14,826 nucleotides of DNA from Oscillospiraceae bacterium (GTDB lineage Bacteria > Bacillota > Clostridia > Oscillospirales > Acutalibacteraceae): NCBI GenBank assembly GCA_015066165.1, contig SVOX01000025.1, positions 1 to 14,826 of the forward strand, written 5' to 3'. Under the pieces are notes generated by a model. It was not told where the DNA came from. It was given only the letters and a program-made list of their open reading frames with translations, and did no database searches. Position numbers and translations under genes: made by a program. Below, piece by piece: positions 7,274 to 13,442 of the stretch. Position 1 is the stretch's first letter. Every line of letters starts with the position of its first letter.

Positions 7274-7323
7274 AAGCGGGTAGTTATTCTTTTTAGAGTT
7301 GCTACTTGCTTTTTACTTTTTTA
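7274..7323 (+). terminator. Probable terminator of the SOS gene
   Basis: AAGCGGGTAG (7274-7283) pairs with CTACTTGCTT (7302-7311), ten pairs with two G-U. The loop is 18 bases, and T-rich sequence (TTTTTACTTTTTT) follows. The large loop makes it moderate rather than strong. Confidence 0.6.
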
Positions 7324-7334
7324 TATTCTATAAT
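7306..7334 (+). promoter_or_regulatory. Probable promoter of the AraC-family regulator gene
   Basis: TTGCTT (7306-7311) and TATAAT (7329-7334) are 17 bases apart, about 28 bases before the start codon. The -35 lies inside the 3' arm of the preceding terminator hairpin. Confidence 0.6.
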
Positions 7335-7361
7335 CAATGTATCAAAGCATTGGAGTAAGTT

Positions 7362-8171
7362 ATGTATTTTTCTTTTCAAAACCAAAAAAACGCTTTCACC
7401 GTTTTTAAAAATGCCACCTATTTAACATTTGAACCCCATGTTCACTCGCATATTGAACTTGCATTTATGGTAAGCGGCGGCAAGTCACGTGCCTTTGCCG
7501 ACGAAAAGGCGGTGACAATAGAACAAGGCGATTTGTTTTTAACCTTTCCAAACCAAGTGCATTATTACGAAGATATTGAAAAGCCAATGAACGTTGTGCT
7601 TTTAATTGCTTCGCCCGATATTTGTCCGGAATTTAAACAATATTTTGAAAAATACTTACCCGAAAGCCCAATAATCAAAAACGCTGTAAATAACCCTCGC
7701 ATAAAAAACGCAATTGAATTAATTTTAAACGCCAATTTAAATAATAAATTCAGCGAAACTTTTATTCGTGGAATTTTGCTTGTGATTTTATGTGAGTTTT
7801 TAAATTGCTCAACCCTTTTGCCAATAAAACCCCAAGGAACCGACACCGCAAAAGAAATTATCAACTTTTGTTACGAAAACTATATGGGTGACATTTCGCT
7901 CAAAAAAATTGCCGAAGCACTTCACATAAGCCACTATTACGTTTCACACCTTTTTGCGAAACGGCTTCGCATAAGTTTTAACGATTATATAAATTCATTA
8001 AGAATTAGAAAAGCGTGTGAACTGCTTAAAACCGATAAAATGTCAATTACCGAAATTGCTTTGTTTGTTGGCTACAATTCGGTGAGAACGTTTGACCGCT
8101 GTTTTCAAAAAATACGTGATATGACACCAAGAGAATATCGAAACTTAAAAAAAGAAAATGGTTCAAAATGA
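7362..8171 (+). CDS. AraC-family transcriptional regulator with N-terminal cupin
   Basis: This is a DNA-binding regulator of the AraC/XylS family, 269 residues. The N-terminal half is a cupin-like sensor domain with the characteristic HVHSHIELAFMVSG (26-39) and GDLFLTFPNQVHYYE (56-70), which in related proteins binds a sugar or other small molecule. The C-terminal ~100 residues hold two helix-turn-helix motifs. The first is ISLKKIAEALHISHYYVSHLFAK; the second is ITEIALFVGYNSVRTFDRCFQK, followed by MTPREYR, the family signature end. The start has GGAG six bases upstream. It is transcribed alone and ends before the terminator at 8250. The ligand and targets cannot be told: no sugar transporter or enzyme gene is adjacent, although the alpha-glucan pair lies about 650 bases upstream on the same strand. 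Confidence 0.93.
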   Translation: MYFSFQNQKNAFTVFKNATYLTFEPHVHSHIELAFMVSGGKSRAFADEKAVTIEQGDLFLTFPNQVHYYEDIEKPMNVVLLIASPDICPEFKQYFEKYLPESPIIKNAVNNPRIKNAIELILNANLNNKFSETFIRGILLVILCEFLNCSTLLPIKPQGTDTAKEIINFCYENYMGDISLKKIAEALHISHYYVSHLFAKRLRISFNDYINSLRIRKACELLKTDKMSITEIALFVGYNSVRTFDRCFQKIRDMTPREYRNLKKENGSK

Positions 8172-8183
8172 AAAACGCTCTTT

Positions 8184-8196
8184 GAGAACAGTTCTC
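8184..8196. repeat. Perfect palindrome GAGAACAGTTCTC after the AraC-family gene
   Basis: GAGAAC and GTTCTC flank a single A. It is not a LexA box because the arm spacing is wrong. It lies just after the stop codon and could be an operator or the base of a small hairpin. It is part of a stretch (about 8158-8238) that I cannot otherwise explain. Confidence 0.35.
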
Positions 8197-8249
8197 TTTA
8201 ATAGCAGTGAGATTTGGCACATAACCACCTTTTTGTAACAACATAAAAC

Positions 8250-8296
8250 AAAACTACCCAAACAAGAGAAAAAACTCTTTTTTGGGTAGTTTTTTT
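8250..8296. terminator. Terminator, probably bidirectional, after the AraC-family gene
   Basis: AAAACTACCCAAA (8250-8262) pairs with TTTGGGTAGTTTT (8281-8293), with an inner GAG/CTC, and is followed by T's to 8296. The minus-strand read has an AGTTTTGTTTT tail, so it may also stop transcription coming from trxB. Confidence 0.85.
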
Positions 8297-8493
8297 GCGA
8301 TATATTGCTTCGCAATGCGATATTTTTTACTTCGGAAAAATCGATATATTTACCTATCGGTAAATGCGATATGATATAAACCCCCTCACGCCCCTCAGGG
8401 CATATCGTGTGCGTAGCACATATCGAGTTTTACATATCGAAAATTCCGTTAGGAATTTATATCGCTGCATTGTGCTCCAAAGGACACAATGCA
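8297..8493. repeat. Array of short hairpins bordered by GCGATAT / ATATCGC tags
   Basis: The left half carries tags reading GCGATAT at 8297-8303, 8317-8323 and 8366-8372, and TCGATAT at 8341-8347. The right half carries the reverse complement: ATATCG at 8402-8407, 8420-8425, 8434-8439 and ATATCGC at 8459-8465. Between tags lie small perfect hairpins: ATTGC/GCAAT, a C-UUCG-G tetraloop hairpin (8324-8340), ATTTACC/GGTAAAT, GCCC/GGGC at the centre, TGTGC/GCACA and AAATTCC/GGAATTT. A 9-bp TGCATTGTG/CACAATGCA hairpin with an inner TCC/GGA ends the array. The tags can pair in nested order, first with last, giving a tree of four-way junctions. It contains no plausible ORF and lies between two genes that both end toward it. 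It is probably a mobile or regulatory palindromic repeat; function unknown. Confidence 0.75.
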
Positions 8494-8509
8494 AAATGAA
8501 CCATTTTCT

Positions 8510-9424
8510 TTATTTTTGCAAATATTCTTCGGCTTTATCGGCCGCAACTGCGCCGTCAGCCGCCGCAGTAATAACCTGACGAAGTGTTTTTGTTCTAACG
8601 TCACCCGCCGCAAAAACACCTTCTATATTAGTTTTTGTTGTTTCATCGGCAATTATATATCCGCTGTCGTCAAGCGATATGTCTTTCAAAAACTCGGTTG
8701 CAGGCCTTCTGCCAATGCTTATAAACACACCGTCACACAAAATTTCCTTTTCTTCGCCCGATTTTATGTTAGAAATTTTTACGCCTTTAAAACTGCCGTC
8801 ACTTATAAATTCACGAACACTGCTATCCCACAAAAATTCAATGTTCTCTGCTTTCATAAGTGGCTCGTGATAAATTTTAGTCGCCCTTAAAGTGTCACGT
8901 CTGTGAATTAAATACACTTTTTTGCAAAGACGGGATAGATAAAGCGCATCCGCCGCAGCCGAATTACCGCCGCCCACAACTGCCACCGTTTTATCTTTGT
9001 AAAATCTTCCGTCACAATGAGCGCAGTAGTGAACACCTTGCCCCACAAGTTCGGTTTCACCCCGAAGCCCCAACTCTCTGGGATTTGCACCCGTTGCAAT
9101 AATTACAGTTTTAGCATAAAAGTCACCGCCAAAAGTGGTGATTTTTTTGATTTTACCTTCAAGTTCAACTTCTAAAATTTCATTATATTCGGTCTTGGCG
9201 CCAAAACGCTCGGCGCCTTGTTGCATTTGCATACCAAGTGTGAAACCGTCAACACCTTGGGGAAAACCGGGGTAATTATCAATATCGCCTGTAAGTGTCA
9301 TTTGTCCGCCTGCTGAAATTTTTTCAATTACCAAAGTTTCAAGCCCTGCTCTTGCGGTATATAAAGCCGCAGTATAACCCGCAGGTCCGCCACCTAAAAT
9401 TATAACATCAAAAACTTTTTCCAT
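8510..9424 (-). CDS. trxB: Thioredoxin reductase (NADPH)
   Basis: This is a flavoenzyme that passes electrons from NADPH through FAD and a redox-active disulfide to thioredoxin in the cytoplasm. The 304-residue length is typical. The FAD-binding GGGPAG is at residues 11-16, the active-site CAHC at 134-137 (commonly CATC), and the NADPH-binding GGGNSA at 151-156 with HRRDTLR from 174. The C-terminal FAD contact is GVFAAGDVR. HRRD with the following Arg supports NADPH rather than ferredoxin use. The start codon overlaps the queH stop by one base (TAATG), so it is the last gene of a three-gene operon. A different trxB fragment is found at the right edge of the window (14658-14826); it is not a duplicate of this gene by nucleotide sequence. 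Confidence 0.96.
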   Translation of the reverse strand: MEKVFDVIILGGGPAGYTAALYTARAGLETLVIEKISAGGQMTLTGDIDNYPGFPQGVDGFTLGMQMQQGAERFGAKTEYNEILEVELEGKIKKITTFGGDFYAKTVIIATGANPRELGLRGETELVGQGVHYCAHCDGRFYKDKTVAVVGGGNSAAADALYLSRLCKKVYLIHRRDTLRATKIYHEPLMKAENIEFLWDSSVREFISDGSFKGVKISNIKSGEEKEILCDGVFISIGRRPATEFLKDISLDDSGYIIADETTKTNIEGVFAAGDVRTKTLRQVITAAADGAVAADKAEEYLQK

Positions 9425-9987
9425 TATTTCACCTCAAACTTTTGACGGTCACGTTCAATCTGTTTTTTATAGCGGTCTTCTTCAGAAAAAATGCAACCGC
9501 AGTATTTTTGCATATAAAAGCCCTTTTGTCTCGCCAAGTTATTGCCTTCACGAAAATTTGGTCTAAAATCACGGTATAAAAATTTAACACCGTATTTTTG
9601 GGCGTATCTCTCCCCTGCCGATTTTATTGACTCGTGGTCTTGGTATAAACTTGCAAGCAACGTTGTTGTAAAATACCCGTAACCGTTTTCGGCGGCAGTT
9701 TTTGCAGTTTCTTCCAAGCGGTGAAGGTAACAATAAACACACCGCCCATCTATATTATCGGCAACTTTTTTCACAAACTGGCGAAGTCCGTAATTTTCAT
9801 TAACCAAAACAGGCAAATCTTGACTTTTTGCATATTCCAAAAGACAATCACGACGGGCTTCATACTCTTTGTAAGGGTGGATGTTGGGGTTGAACCAAAA
9901 AAGCGTTAAATCGGCGCCTTCGTTTTTAAGCGGTTCTATACACGAAAGCGAACAAGGCGCACAACATACGTGAAGTAATACTTTCAT
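9424..9987 (-). CDS. queH: Epoxyqueuosine reductase QueH
   Basis: This enzyme carries out the last step of queuosine formation in tRNA, reducing epoxyqueuosine at the wobble position. QueH (formerly DUF208) replaces QueG in many anaerobes. The 187-residue protein shows the family's cysteine pattern: HVCCAPC at 7-12 (Cys8, Cys9, Cys12), RCVYCY with Cys83 and Cys86, and YCGC with Cys163 and Cys165. These are ligands for the iron-sulfur cluster and adjacent metal in the family. The tyrosine-rich FTTTLLASLYQDH region is also typical. The start has AAGGAG that overlaps the stop codon of the upstream phosphoesterase gene, and its stop overlaps the trxB start. No other queuosine gene is in the window, so it probably depends on salvage or on genes elsewhere. 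Confidence 0.94.
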   Translation of the reverse strand: MKVLLHVCCAPCSLSCIEPLKNEGADLTLFWFNPNIHPYKEYEARRDCLLEYAKSQDLPVLVNENYGLRQFVKKVADNIDGRCVYCYLHRLEETAKTAAENGYGYFTTTLLASLYQDHESIKSAGERYAQKYGVKFLYRDFRPNFREGNNLARQKGFYMQKYCGCIFSEEDRYKKQIERDRQKFEVK

Positions 9988-9996
9988 AAAAACTCC

Positions 9997-10479
9997 TTAT
10001 AAATTTACAATAATAGGCATAATACCGTTTTCTTCTATATCAATTACGGCATACGATTCGTGAAAATCTCGCCCACAAGCGCATGAGCCCGGATTCACAA
10101 TGTAAATACCGTCTTCATATAATATTTTAGATATATGGGTGTGACCGTAAAGTGCAATTTGGCAACCGTTTTGCTTGGCGGTTTCTTTAAGACGTTGGAT
10201 ACCGTATTTCACCGAAAGCGTGTGCCCGTGAGTGTAGAAAATTTTTGTATTCCCAACCGTTTGCACCGCACTTGACGGAAAGGCAGAAAAATAATCACAG
10301 TTTCCGCTCAAAATATGAAACCGTTTGTTTGTGAATATATACCGCAAATCTTCAATGTCTGCAGCGCAGTCACCAAGAAAAAACACGTCGCAAGCATCAG
10401 GTTGAGCATATAAGATTTTCTCAACAATATCGCTTCTTTTGTGCGAATCGGAAATTACAACAATTCTCAAACCTTTCAC
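9997..10479 (-). CDS. YfcE/MJ0936-type metallophosphoesterase
   Basis: This is a small metal-dependent phosphodiesterase of the calcineurin-like superfamily, 160 residues. All metal-binding motifs are present in order: DSH (Asp11, His13), GDC (Asp37), GNCD (Asn60), HGH (84-86) and GHTH (112-115). The substrate is unknown; family members act on model phosphodiesters. The start is uncertain. The GTG at 10479 has AAAGG directly against it. A TTG at 10470 would give the family-typical beginning MRIVVISDSH with AAAGG at better spacing. An in-frame TAA six bases before the GTG rules out anything longer. It is the first gene of an operon with queH and trxB, nine bases before queH. In some genomes this family sits next to rdgB, but not here. 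Confidence 0.9.
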   Translation of the reverse strand: MKGLRIVVISDSHKRSDIVEKILYAQPDACDVFFLGDCAADIEDLRYIFTNKRFHILSGNCDYFSAFPSSAVQTVGNTKIFYTHGHTLSVKYGIQRLKETAKQNGCQIALYGHTHISKILYEDGIYIVNPGSCACGRDFHESYAVIDIEENGIMPIIVNL

Positions 10480-10549
10480 CCTTTACATCAATTTCATCTA
10501 AAATCTTACTTTTTCAAATAAGAAGTAATCAAATTAAACTAAACGCATA

Positions 10550-10577
10550 ATTATATCATAGGGGGGATTTTTTTGAA
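10550..10577 (-). promoter_or_regulatory. Possible promoter of the phosphoesterase-queH-trxB operon
   Basis: On the minus strand TATAAT (10550-10555) is preceded after 16 bases by TTCAAA (10572-10577). The -10 is perfect and the -35 is weak. The -35 would overlap the start codon of the divergent gene at 10573. No clear promoter was found for the plus-strand genes in the same interval. Confidence 0.35.
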
Positions 10578-10914
10578 CGACCAAAAACATCTTTTTGAAA
10601 AAATGGCAAACCAAAGCGGTGGAAAATTCGACCGCAAAACGCTTGAAAAAGCCGCTAAAACCCACAATGCAAATGACCTTGTAAAAAATTTGTCGCAACA
10701 AGACAAACAAAAACTTGAAAACATTTTGTCCGACAAAGAAAAACTCAAAAAAGTGCTTGAAAGCCCCGAAGCAAAAATGCTTTTAAAACTTTTTGGCGGA
10801 ACGGCTTCTCCTAAAAACGAGCCGTATGGTCAAGCCGACAATTCAAAATCAGCACAAAACTCCAAAACGGATTGGGTGCCGAGGCACTCGGCTAACGGGG
10901 GCAAAAATGGATGA
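10573..10914 (+). CDS. Uncharacterised small charged protein, 113 residues (gene 1 of 3)
   Basis: I do not recognise a named family. The start is TTG, with a GGGGGG ribosome binding site seven bases upstream; no ATG is available before the conserved-looking N-terminus. Residues 1-75 are helical and rich in Lys, Glu, Asp and Gln: FEKMANQSGGKFDRKTLEKA, then LVKNLSQQDKQKLENILSD and SPEAKMLLKLFGG. They are followed by a low-complexity tail rich in Ser, Asn, Lys and Gly. There is no signal peptide or membrane helix. The stop overlaps the next start by eight bases. Similar short helical proteins with a 'sequential LSDKEKLKKVLESPEAK' style are, as far as I recall, common hypothetical proteins in Oscillospiraceae. 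That is memory, not a search result. Confidence 0.82.
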   Translation: MNDQKHLFEKMANQSGGKFDRKTLEKAAKTHNANDLVKNLSQQDKQKLENILSDKEKLKKVLESPEAKMLLKLFGGTASPKNEPYGQADNSKSAQNSKTDWVPRHSANGGKNG

Positions 10915-11248
10915 CTTAAATAAAAAACTTGCCGATATACTAAACAATCCCGAAAGTATGAACCGTGTAAAAGAAATGGCAGAAAGCATACTTTCTCAAA
11001 ATGAAAGTCCGCCTCAAGACGACTCGGTTTTTGGTAACGTTAACAGTGACGAACTAATGAATATAATGTCAATAGTTTCAAAACTGAACCAAAAAAACGA
11101 TGATGCGAGAACCAACTTGCTTTCGGCATTAAAACCGCATTTAAGCGAACCCAAACGGGAAAAGGTTGACACCGCCATAAAGATTTTACGGCTATTAGAC
11201 CTTTTACCCATACTAAAAGAAAGCGGTATATTAGGTAAACTAATATGA
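10907..11248 (+). CDS. Uncharacterised small helical protein, 113 residues (gene 2 of 3)
   Basis: No family is recognised. The ATG at 10907 has GGGGGC four bases upstream and lies inside the end of gene 1 (eight-base overlap). The frame is open further upstream to 10793, but that extension is only the shadow of gene 1. The protein starts with an amphipathic stretch, DLNKKLADILNNPESMNRVKEMAESIL. A polar linker rich in Asp, Ser and Pro follows, then a helical C-terminal region with SDELMNIMSIVSKLNQ and LLSALKPHLSEPKREKVDTA. It ends in a hydrophobic LLDLLPILKESGILGKL. It has no membrane helix or cysteines. It resembles gene 1 in carrying a 'nPES/SPEA' helical motif, so the two could be distantly related. 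It is likely a partner of the membrane-anchored gene 3. Confidence 0.82.
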   Translation: MDDLNKKLADILNNPESMNRVKEMAESILSQNESPPQDDSVFGNVNSDELMNIMSIVSKLNQKNDDARTNLLSALKPHLSEPKREKVDTAIKILRLLDLLPILKESGILGKLI

Positions 11249-11529
11249 ACAGTAAAAATTTTTCTGAAAAACAGCAACGTGCCATTGAGCAAATGTTTGA
11301 TATGAACAAACGAAGCACTTCATCGCCAATGCCAAATCCCGAAAAGCCAAATCAACCGCCAAAGCCCCCAAAAACCGATAATTCGTTTTTGGGCGGTTTT
11401 TCACTGCCTTTTTTAGACAATTTAAAAAAAGACGGTGATATGACCTTAATACTTGGTATTTTGCTATTACTTTTAAGCGAAAAAGCCGACAAGCGACTTT
11501 TGTTTGCATTAATTTATATTTTACTTTAA
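11245..11529 (+). CDS. Small protein with Pro-rich linker and hydrophobic C-terminus, 94 residues (gene 3 of 3)
   Basis: No family is recognised. The ATG overlaps the gene 2 stop (ATGA). The N-terminal 25 residues are polar and helical (FSEKQQRAIEQMFDMNKR). A proline-rich linker follows (about 28-44, repeated PNPEKPNQPPKPP-like), then a short FLGGFSLPFLDNL segment. Two hydrophobic stretches, residues 66-78 and 85-94, are split by a charged turn (SEKADKR), so the C-terminus could be a short membrane hairpin or a membrane-associated tail. The gene ends right at the start of a 12-bp terminator stem. With genes 1 and 2 it forms a translationally coupled unit of unknown purpose. A surface or spore role is conceivable but not shown. 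Confidence 0.8.
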   Translation: MNSKNFSEKQQRAIEQMFDMNKRSTSSPMPNPEKPNQPPKPPKTDNSFLGGFSLPFLDNLKKDGDMTLILGILLLLLSEKADKRLLFALIYILL

Positions 11530-11565
11530 AAGAGCATATTTATTTTAAATATGCTCTTCTTTTTT
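11530..11565 (+). terminator. Terminator of the three-gene operon
   Basis: AAGAGCATATTT (11530-11541) pairs perfectly with AAATATGCTCTT (11547-11558) around a five-base loop and is followed by CTTTTTT. The stem also encodes the last residues and stop of the convergent gene at 11545. Confidence 0.9.
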
Positions 11566-12342
11566 GTACCAATTATAAAAATATTCACAAACAAAAACCA
11601 CAATAAAACAACCTATTGTTAAAAGCGTATTGCCTACACTTATATTACTGTGCAAATAATCTGTTTCAGAAAACAAATTTATAATAATTGTCGGCAAAGA
11701 ACAGGTTATGCAAAGCGTTGCCGCAATAAACCCATAGCAAACAACCTTTTTACCTGCTTTTTTAGCATCAATATTATTATAAAGACGCGCATAATTTATA
11801 AAGAAAATCATTAAAACACAATAACTTGCCATAAGCAACACATTATCACTTATTATTGAAAGCGCCGATATGTTTATAAAAGTGAATATTGTTTTCACAA
11901 CCGCATATATTGCAGGTATTATGTGAAGCATTGGCGGAATTTTAAACTTTAACAAACTTTGCAAAAACAAAACCGAAAAATAAATCGCCGTAAAAACAGT
12001 TACAAATTTCACAATAAGCACATGCCACGGCGGCATTGCAAAAGACATTACTTCACCAAAAAGTTCTACAAAAAGTCTGCTTGCAACAAAGCCCGAAGAA
12101 ACACCTAAAAGCAAATTTGTTTTTGGGGCGGTTTCAAAACTTTCTTTACCGCCCAAAGATATCACCGTCATTATTACACAAGCCAAAAGCATAACTAAAA
12201 GCAATAAATAGCCCAATATTTCTTCAGAAGGTATAAAAAAGCCGTTGGCAAAATCTATGGTTTTGATTATTTGAAAAAATCTTGCAGCCACGCAAACGGG
12301 CAACACAATTAAGAAACAAGACAAAATTCTTTTTATATTCAT
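11545..12342 (-). CDS. Polytopic membrane protein of unknown function, 265 residues
   Basis: No family is recognised. The ATG at 12342 has GGAG seven bases upstream. The frame continues to 12519, but that extension runs through the divergent promoter region and the spoIID start, so it is not coding. About eight hydrophobic segments are visible (roughly residues 5-21, 42-63, 77-97, 107-130, 137-160, 165-186, 200-222, 236-255), linked by short polar loops. One basic cytoplasmic-type loop (NNIDAKKAGKK, 189-199) is present. There is no signature of a transporter, kinase or peptidase, and charged residues within helices are few. The gene ends convergent to the three-gene cluster and starts divergent from spoIID. 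The C-terminal EEHI is encoded within the terminator stem of the opposite operon. Confidence 0.85.
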   Translation of the reverse strand: MNIKRILSCFLIVLPVCVAARFFQIIKTIDFANGFFIPSEEILGYLLLLVMLLACVIMTVISLGGKESFETAPKTNLLLGVSSGFVASRLFVELFGEVMSFAMPPWHVLIVKFVTVFTAIYFSVLFLQSLLKFKIPPMLHIIPAIYAVVKTIFTFINISALSIISDNVLLMASYCVLMIFFINYARLYNNIDAKKAGKKVVCYGFIAATLCITCSLPTIIINLFSETDYLHSNISVGNTLLTIGCFIVVFVCEYFYNWYKKEEHI

Positions 12343-12388
12343 TTTTCTACTCCAAATACATTTAATTAACTTATTATACATATATTTA

Positions 12389-12417
12389 ATATTATAATGT
12401 GATTTTAAAAATGTCAA
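12389..12417 (-). promoter_or_regulatory. Probable promoter of the polytopic membrane-protein gene
   Basis: On the minus strand TTGACA (12412-12417) is perfect. The best word at 17 bases is TAATAT (12389-12394). A perfect TATAAT (12391-12396) lies at a spacing of 15. No convincing sigma-A or sigma-E promoter was found for the divergent spoIID gene in this interval. Confidence 0.55.
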
Positions 12418-12445
12418 CATCAATGTAAAAAAAGAAGGTGTTTTT

Positions 12446-13399
12446 ATGAAAAAAATATTTATTTTAAGTGTGAGCTTACTTGCAAGTTTGCTTTTAATTC
12501 CTCTAACTGCTACAACCAAAAAAACCGAACCCTTAACCGCTTTGCAAACAAGTGTGCCAATACAACCCCCAAAAAATCCCCAAACAATAAAGGTTTTAAT
12601 TTCAAAAACAGGAAAAACAGAAGAAATTGCTTTAGAAGATTATCTTTTTGGGGTGGTAGCGGGTGAAATGCCGGCGCTTTATGAAGCCGACGCTTTAAAA
12701 GCCCAAGCAATTTGTGCTAATACATTTTTGCAATGGCGTAAAAAAGAAAACGCACAAAAAGGTTATGATATATCCGATAATTACACCGTTGACCAATGTT
12801 ACGTATCAAAAGATGAGGCACGTAAAAAATGGGGTTCAAAAGCGGACGAATACGAATCCAAAATTAAAGAGGCAATAAAAGAAGTAAAAAACCAAACCCT
12901 TGCGTATAACGGCGAAATCATACTTTCGGTTTATCACTCGGTTTCAAGCGGAAAAACCGAAAGCGCCAAAAACGTTTGGGGAAAAGATTATCCTTATTTA
13001 CAAGCGGTTGACAGCAGTGCCGACAGGCAAAGCGAACACTGTGTGTCTAAAAACACCTTTACTTTAGAAGAATTAAAAACCGCCTTGTCACTTGCAACAC
13101 CGCAAAACGCTTCGCAAAACATATTCTCAAATTTTGACCGCACACAATCGGGCATAGTGAAAACTGTAAAAATTTTGGACAAAGAATATAAAGGCCAAGA
13201 AATCAGAACCGCCCTTAACCTTAAATCTTCAAATTTTAAAGTAAAGTTCGAGAACGGAAATTACAATTTCACCGTTTACGGTTACGGTCACGGGGTTGGT
13301 ATGAGCCAAAACGGCGCAAATGAAATGGCAAAGCAAGGCAAAACTTATGAAGAAATTCTAAAACACTATTATACCGGAACAGAGATTATTAATTCGTAA
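12446..13399 (+). CDS. spoIID: Stage II sporulation protein D (SpoIID) homologue
   Basis: SpoIID is a membrane-anchored lytic transglycosylase that, with SpoIIP and SpoIIM, thins septal peptidoglycan so the mother cell can engulf the forespore. The 317-residue protein has an N-terminal signal anchor (about 2-20) and a Pro-rich linker. Then comes EDYLFGVVAGEMPALYEADALKAQA, with the catalytic Glu74 in the conserved GEMP context. Next are YHSVSSGKTESAKNVWG and the C-terminal YGYGHGVGMSQNGANEMAKQGKTYEEILKHYYTGTEI, the family's strongest signature. The start has GAAGG eight bases upstream. It stands alone, which is common for clostridial spoIID. SpoIID/LytB-domain proteins also act as amidase enhancers (LytB), but the length and motif set favour SpoIID and suggest a spore former. 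Confidence 0.92.
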   Translation: MKKIFILSVSLLASLLLIPLTATTKKTEPLTALQTSVPIQPPKNPQTIKVLISKTGKTEEIALEDYLFGVVAGEMPALYEADALKAQAICANTFLQWRKKENAQKGYDISDNYTVDQCYVSKDEARKKWGSKADEYESKIKEAIKEVKNQTLAYNGEIILSVYHSVSSGKTESAKNVWGKDYPYLQAVDSSADRQSEHCVSKNTFTLEELKTALSLATPQNASQNIFSNFDRTQSGIVKTVKILDKEYKGQEIRTALNLKSSNFKVKFENGNYNFTVYGYGHGVGMSQNGANEMAKQGKTYEEILKHYYTGTEIINS

Positions 13400-13410
13400 T
13401 TCCAAATTAA

Positions 13411-13438
13411 AAAAATCCCGACAAAAGTCGGGATTTTT
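13411..13438. terminator. Bidirectional terminator between spoIID and ileS
   Basis: AAAAATCCCGAC and GTCGGGATTTTT form a perfect 12-bp stem with an AAAA loop. T runs occur on both strands, and it lies between the convergent ends of spoIID (13399) and ileS (13443). Confidence 0.93.
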
Positions 13439-13442
13439 AATA

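Noticed and set aside
8184..8196. Second LexA box at GAGAACAGTTCTC
   Set aside because: The GAAC and GTTC half-sites are separated by one base, not four.
8047..8244. Minus-strand ORF of 65 residues across the end of the AraC-family gene
   Set aside because: It overlaps the well-supported regulator on the other strand, has no clear ribosome binding site and no recognisable domain.
8297..8493. CRISPR array
   Set aside because: The repeated tags are only six or seven bases, change orientation midway, and the gaps are themselves palindromes of differing length. There are no cas genes.
10793..11248. Longer start of the second small gene at 10793
   Set aside because: The extension is an alternate-frame shadow of the preceding gene. 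The ATG at 10907 has its own ribosome binding site.
11014..11509. Several minus-strand ORFs of about 90 residues opposite the three small genes
   Set aside because: They are shadows of overlapping, translationally coupled plus-strand genes with proper start signals, and have no matching signals of their own.
11545..12519. Extended start of the polytopic membrane protein at 12519
   Set aside because: The extra 59 residues would cover the divergent promoter and the start of spoIID. The ATG at 12342 has a good GGAG seven bases upstream.
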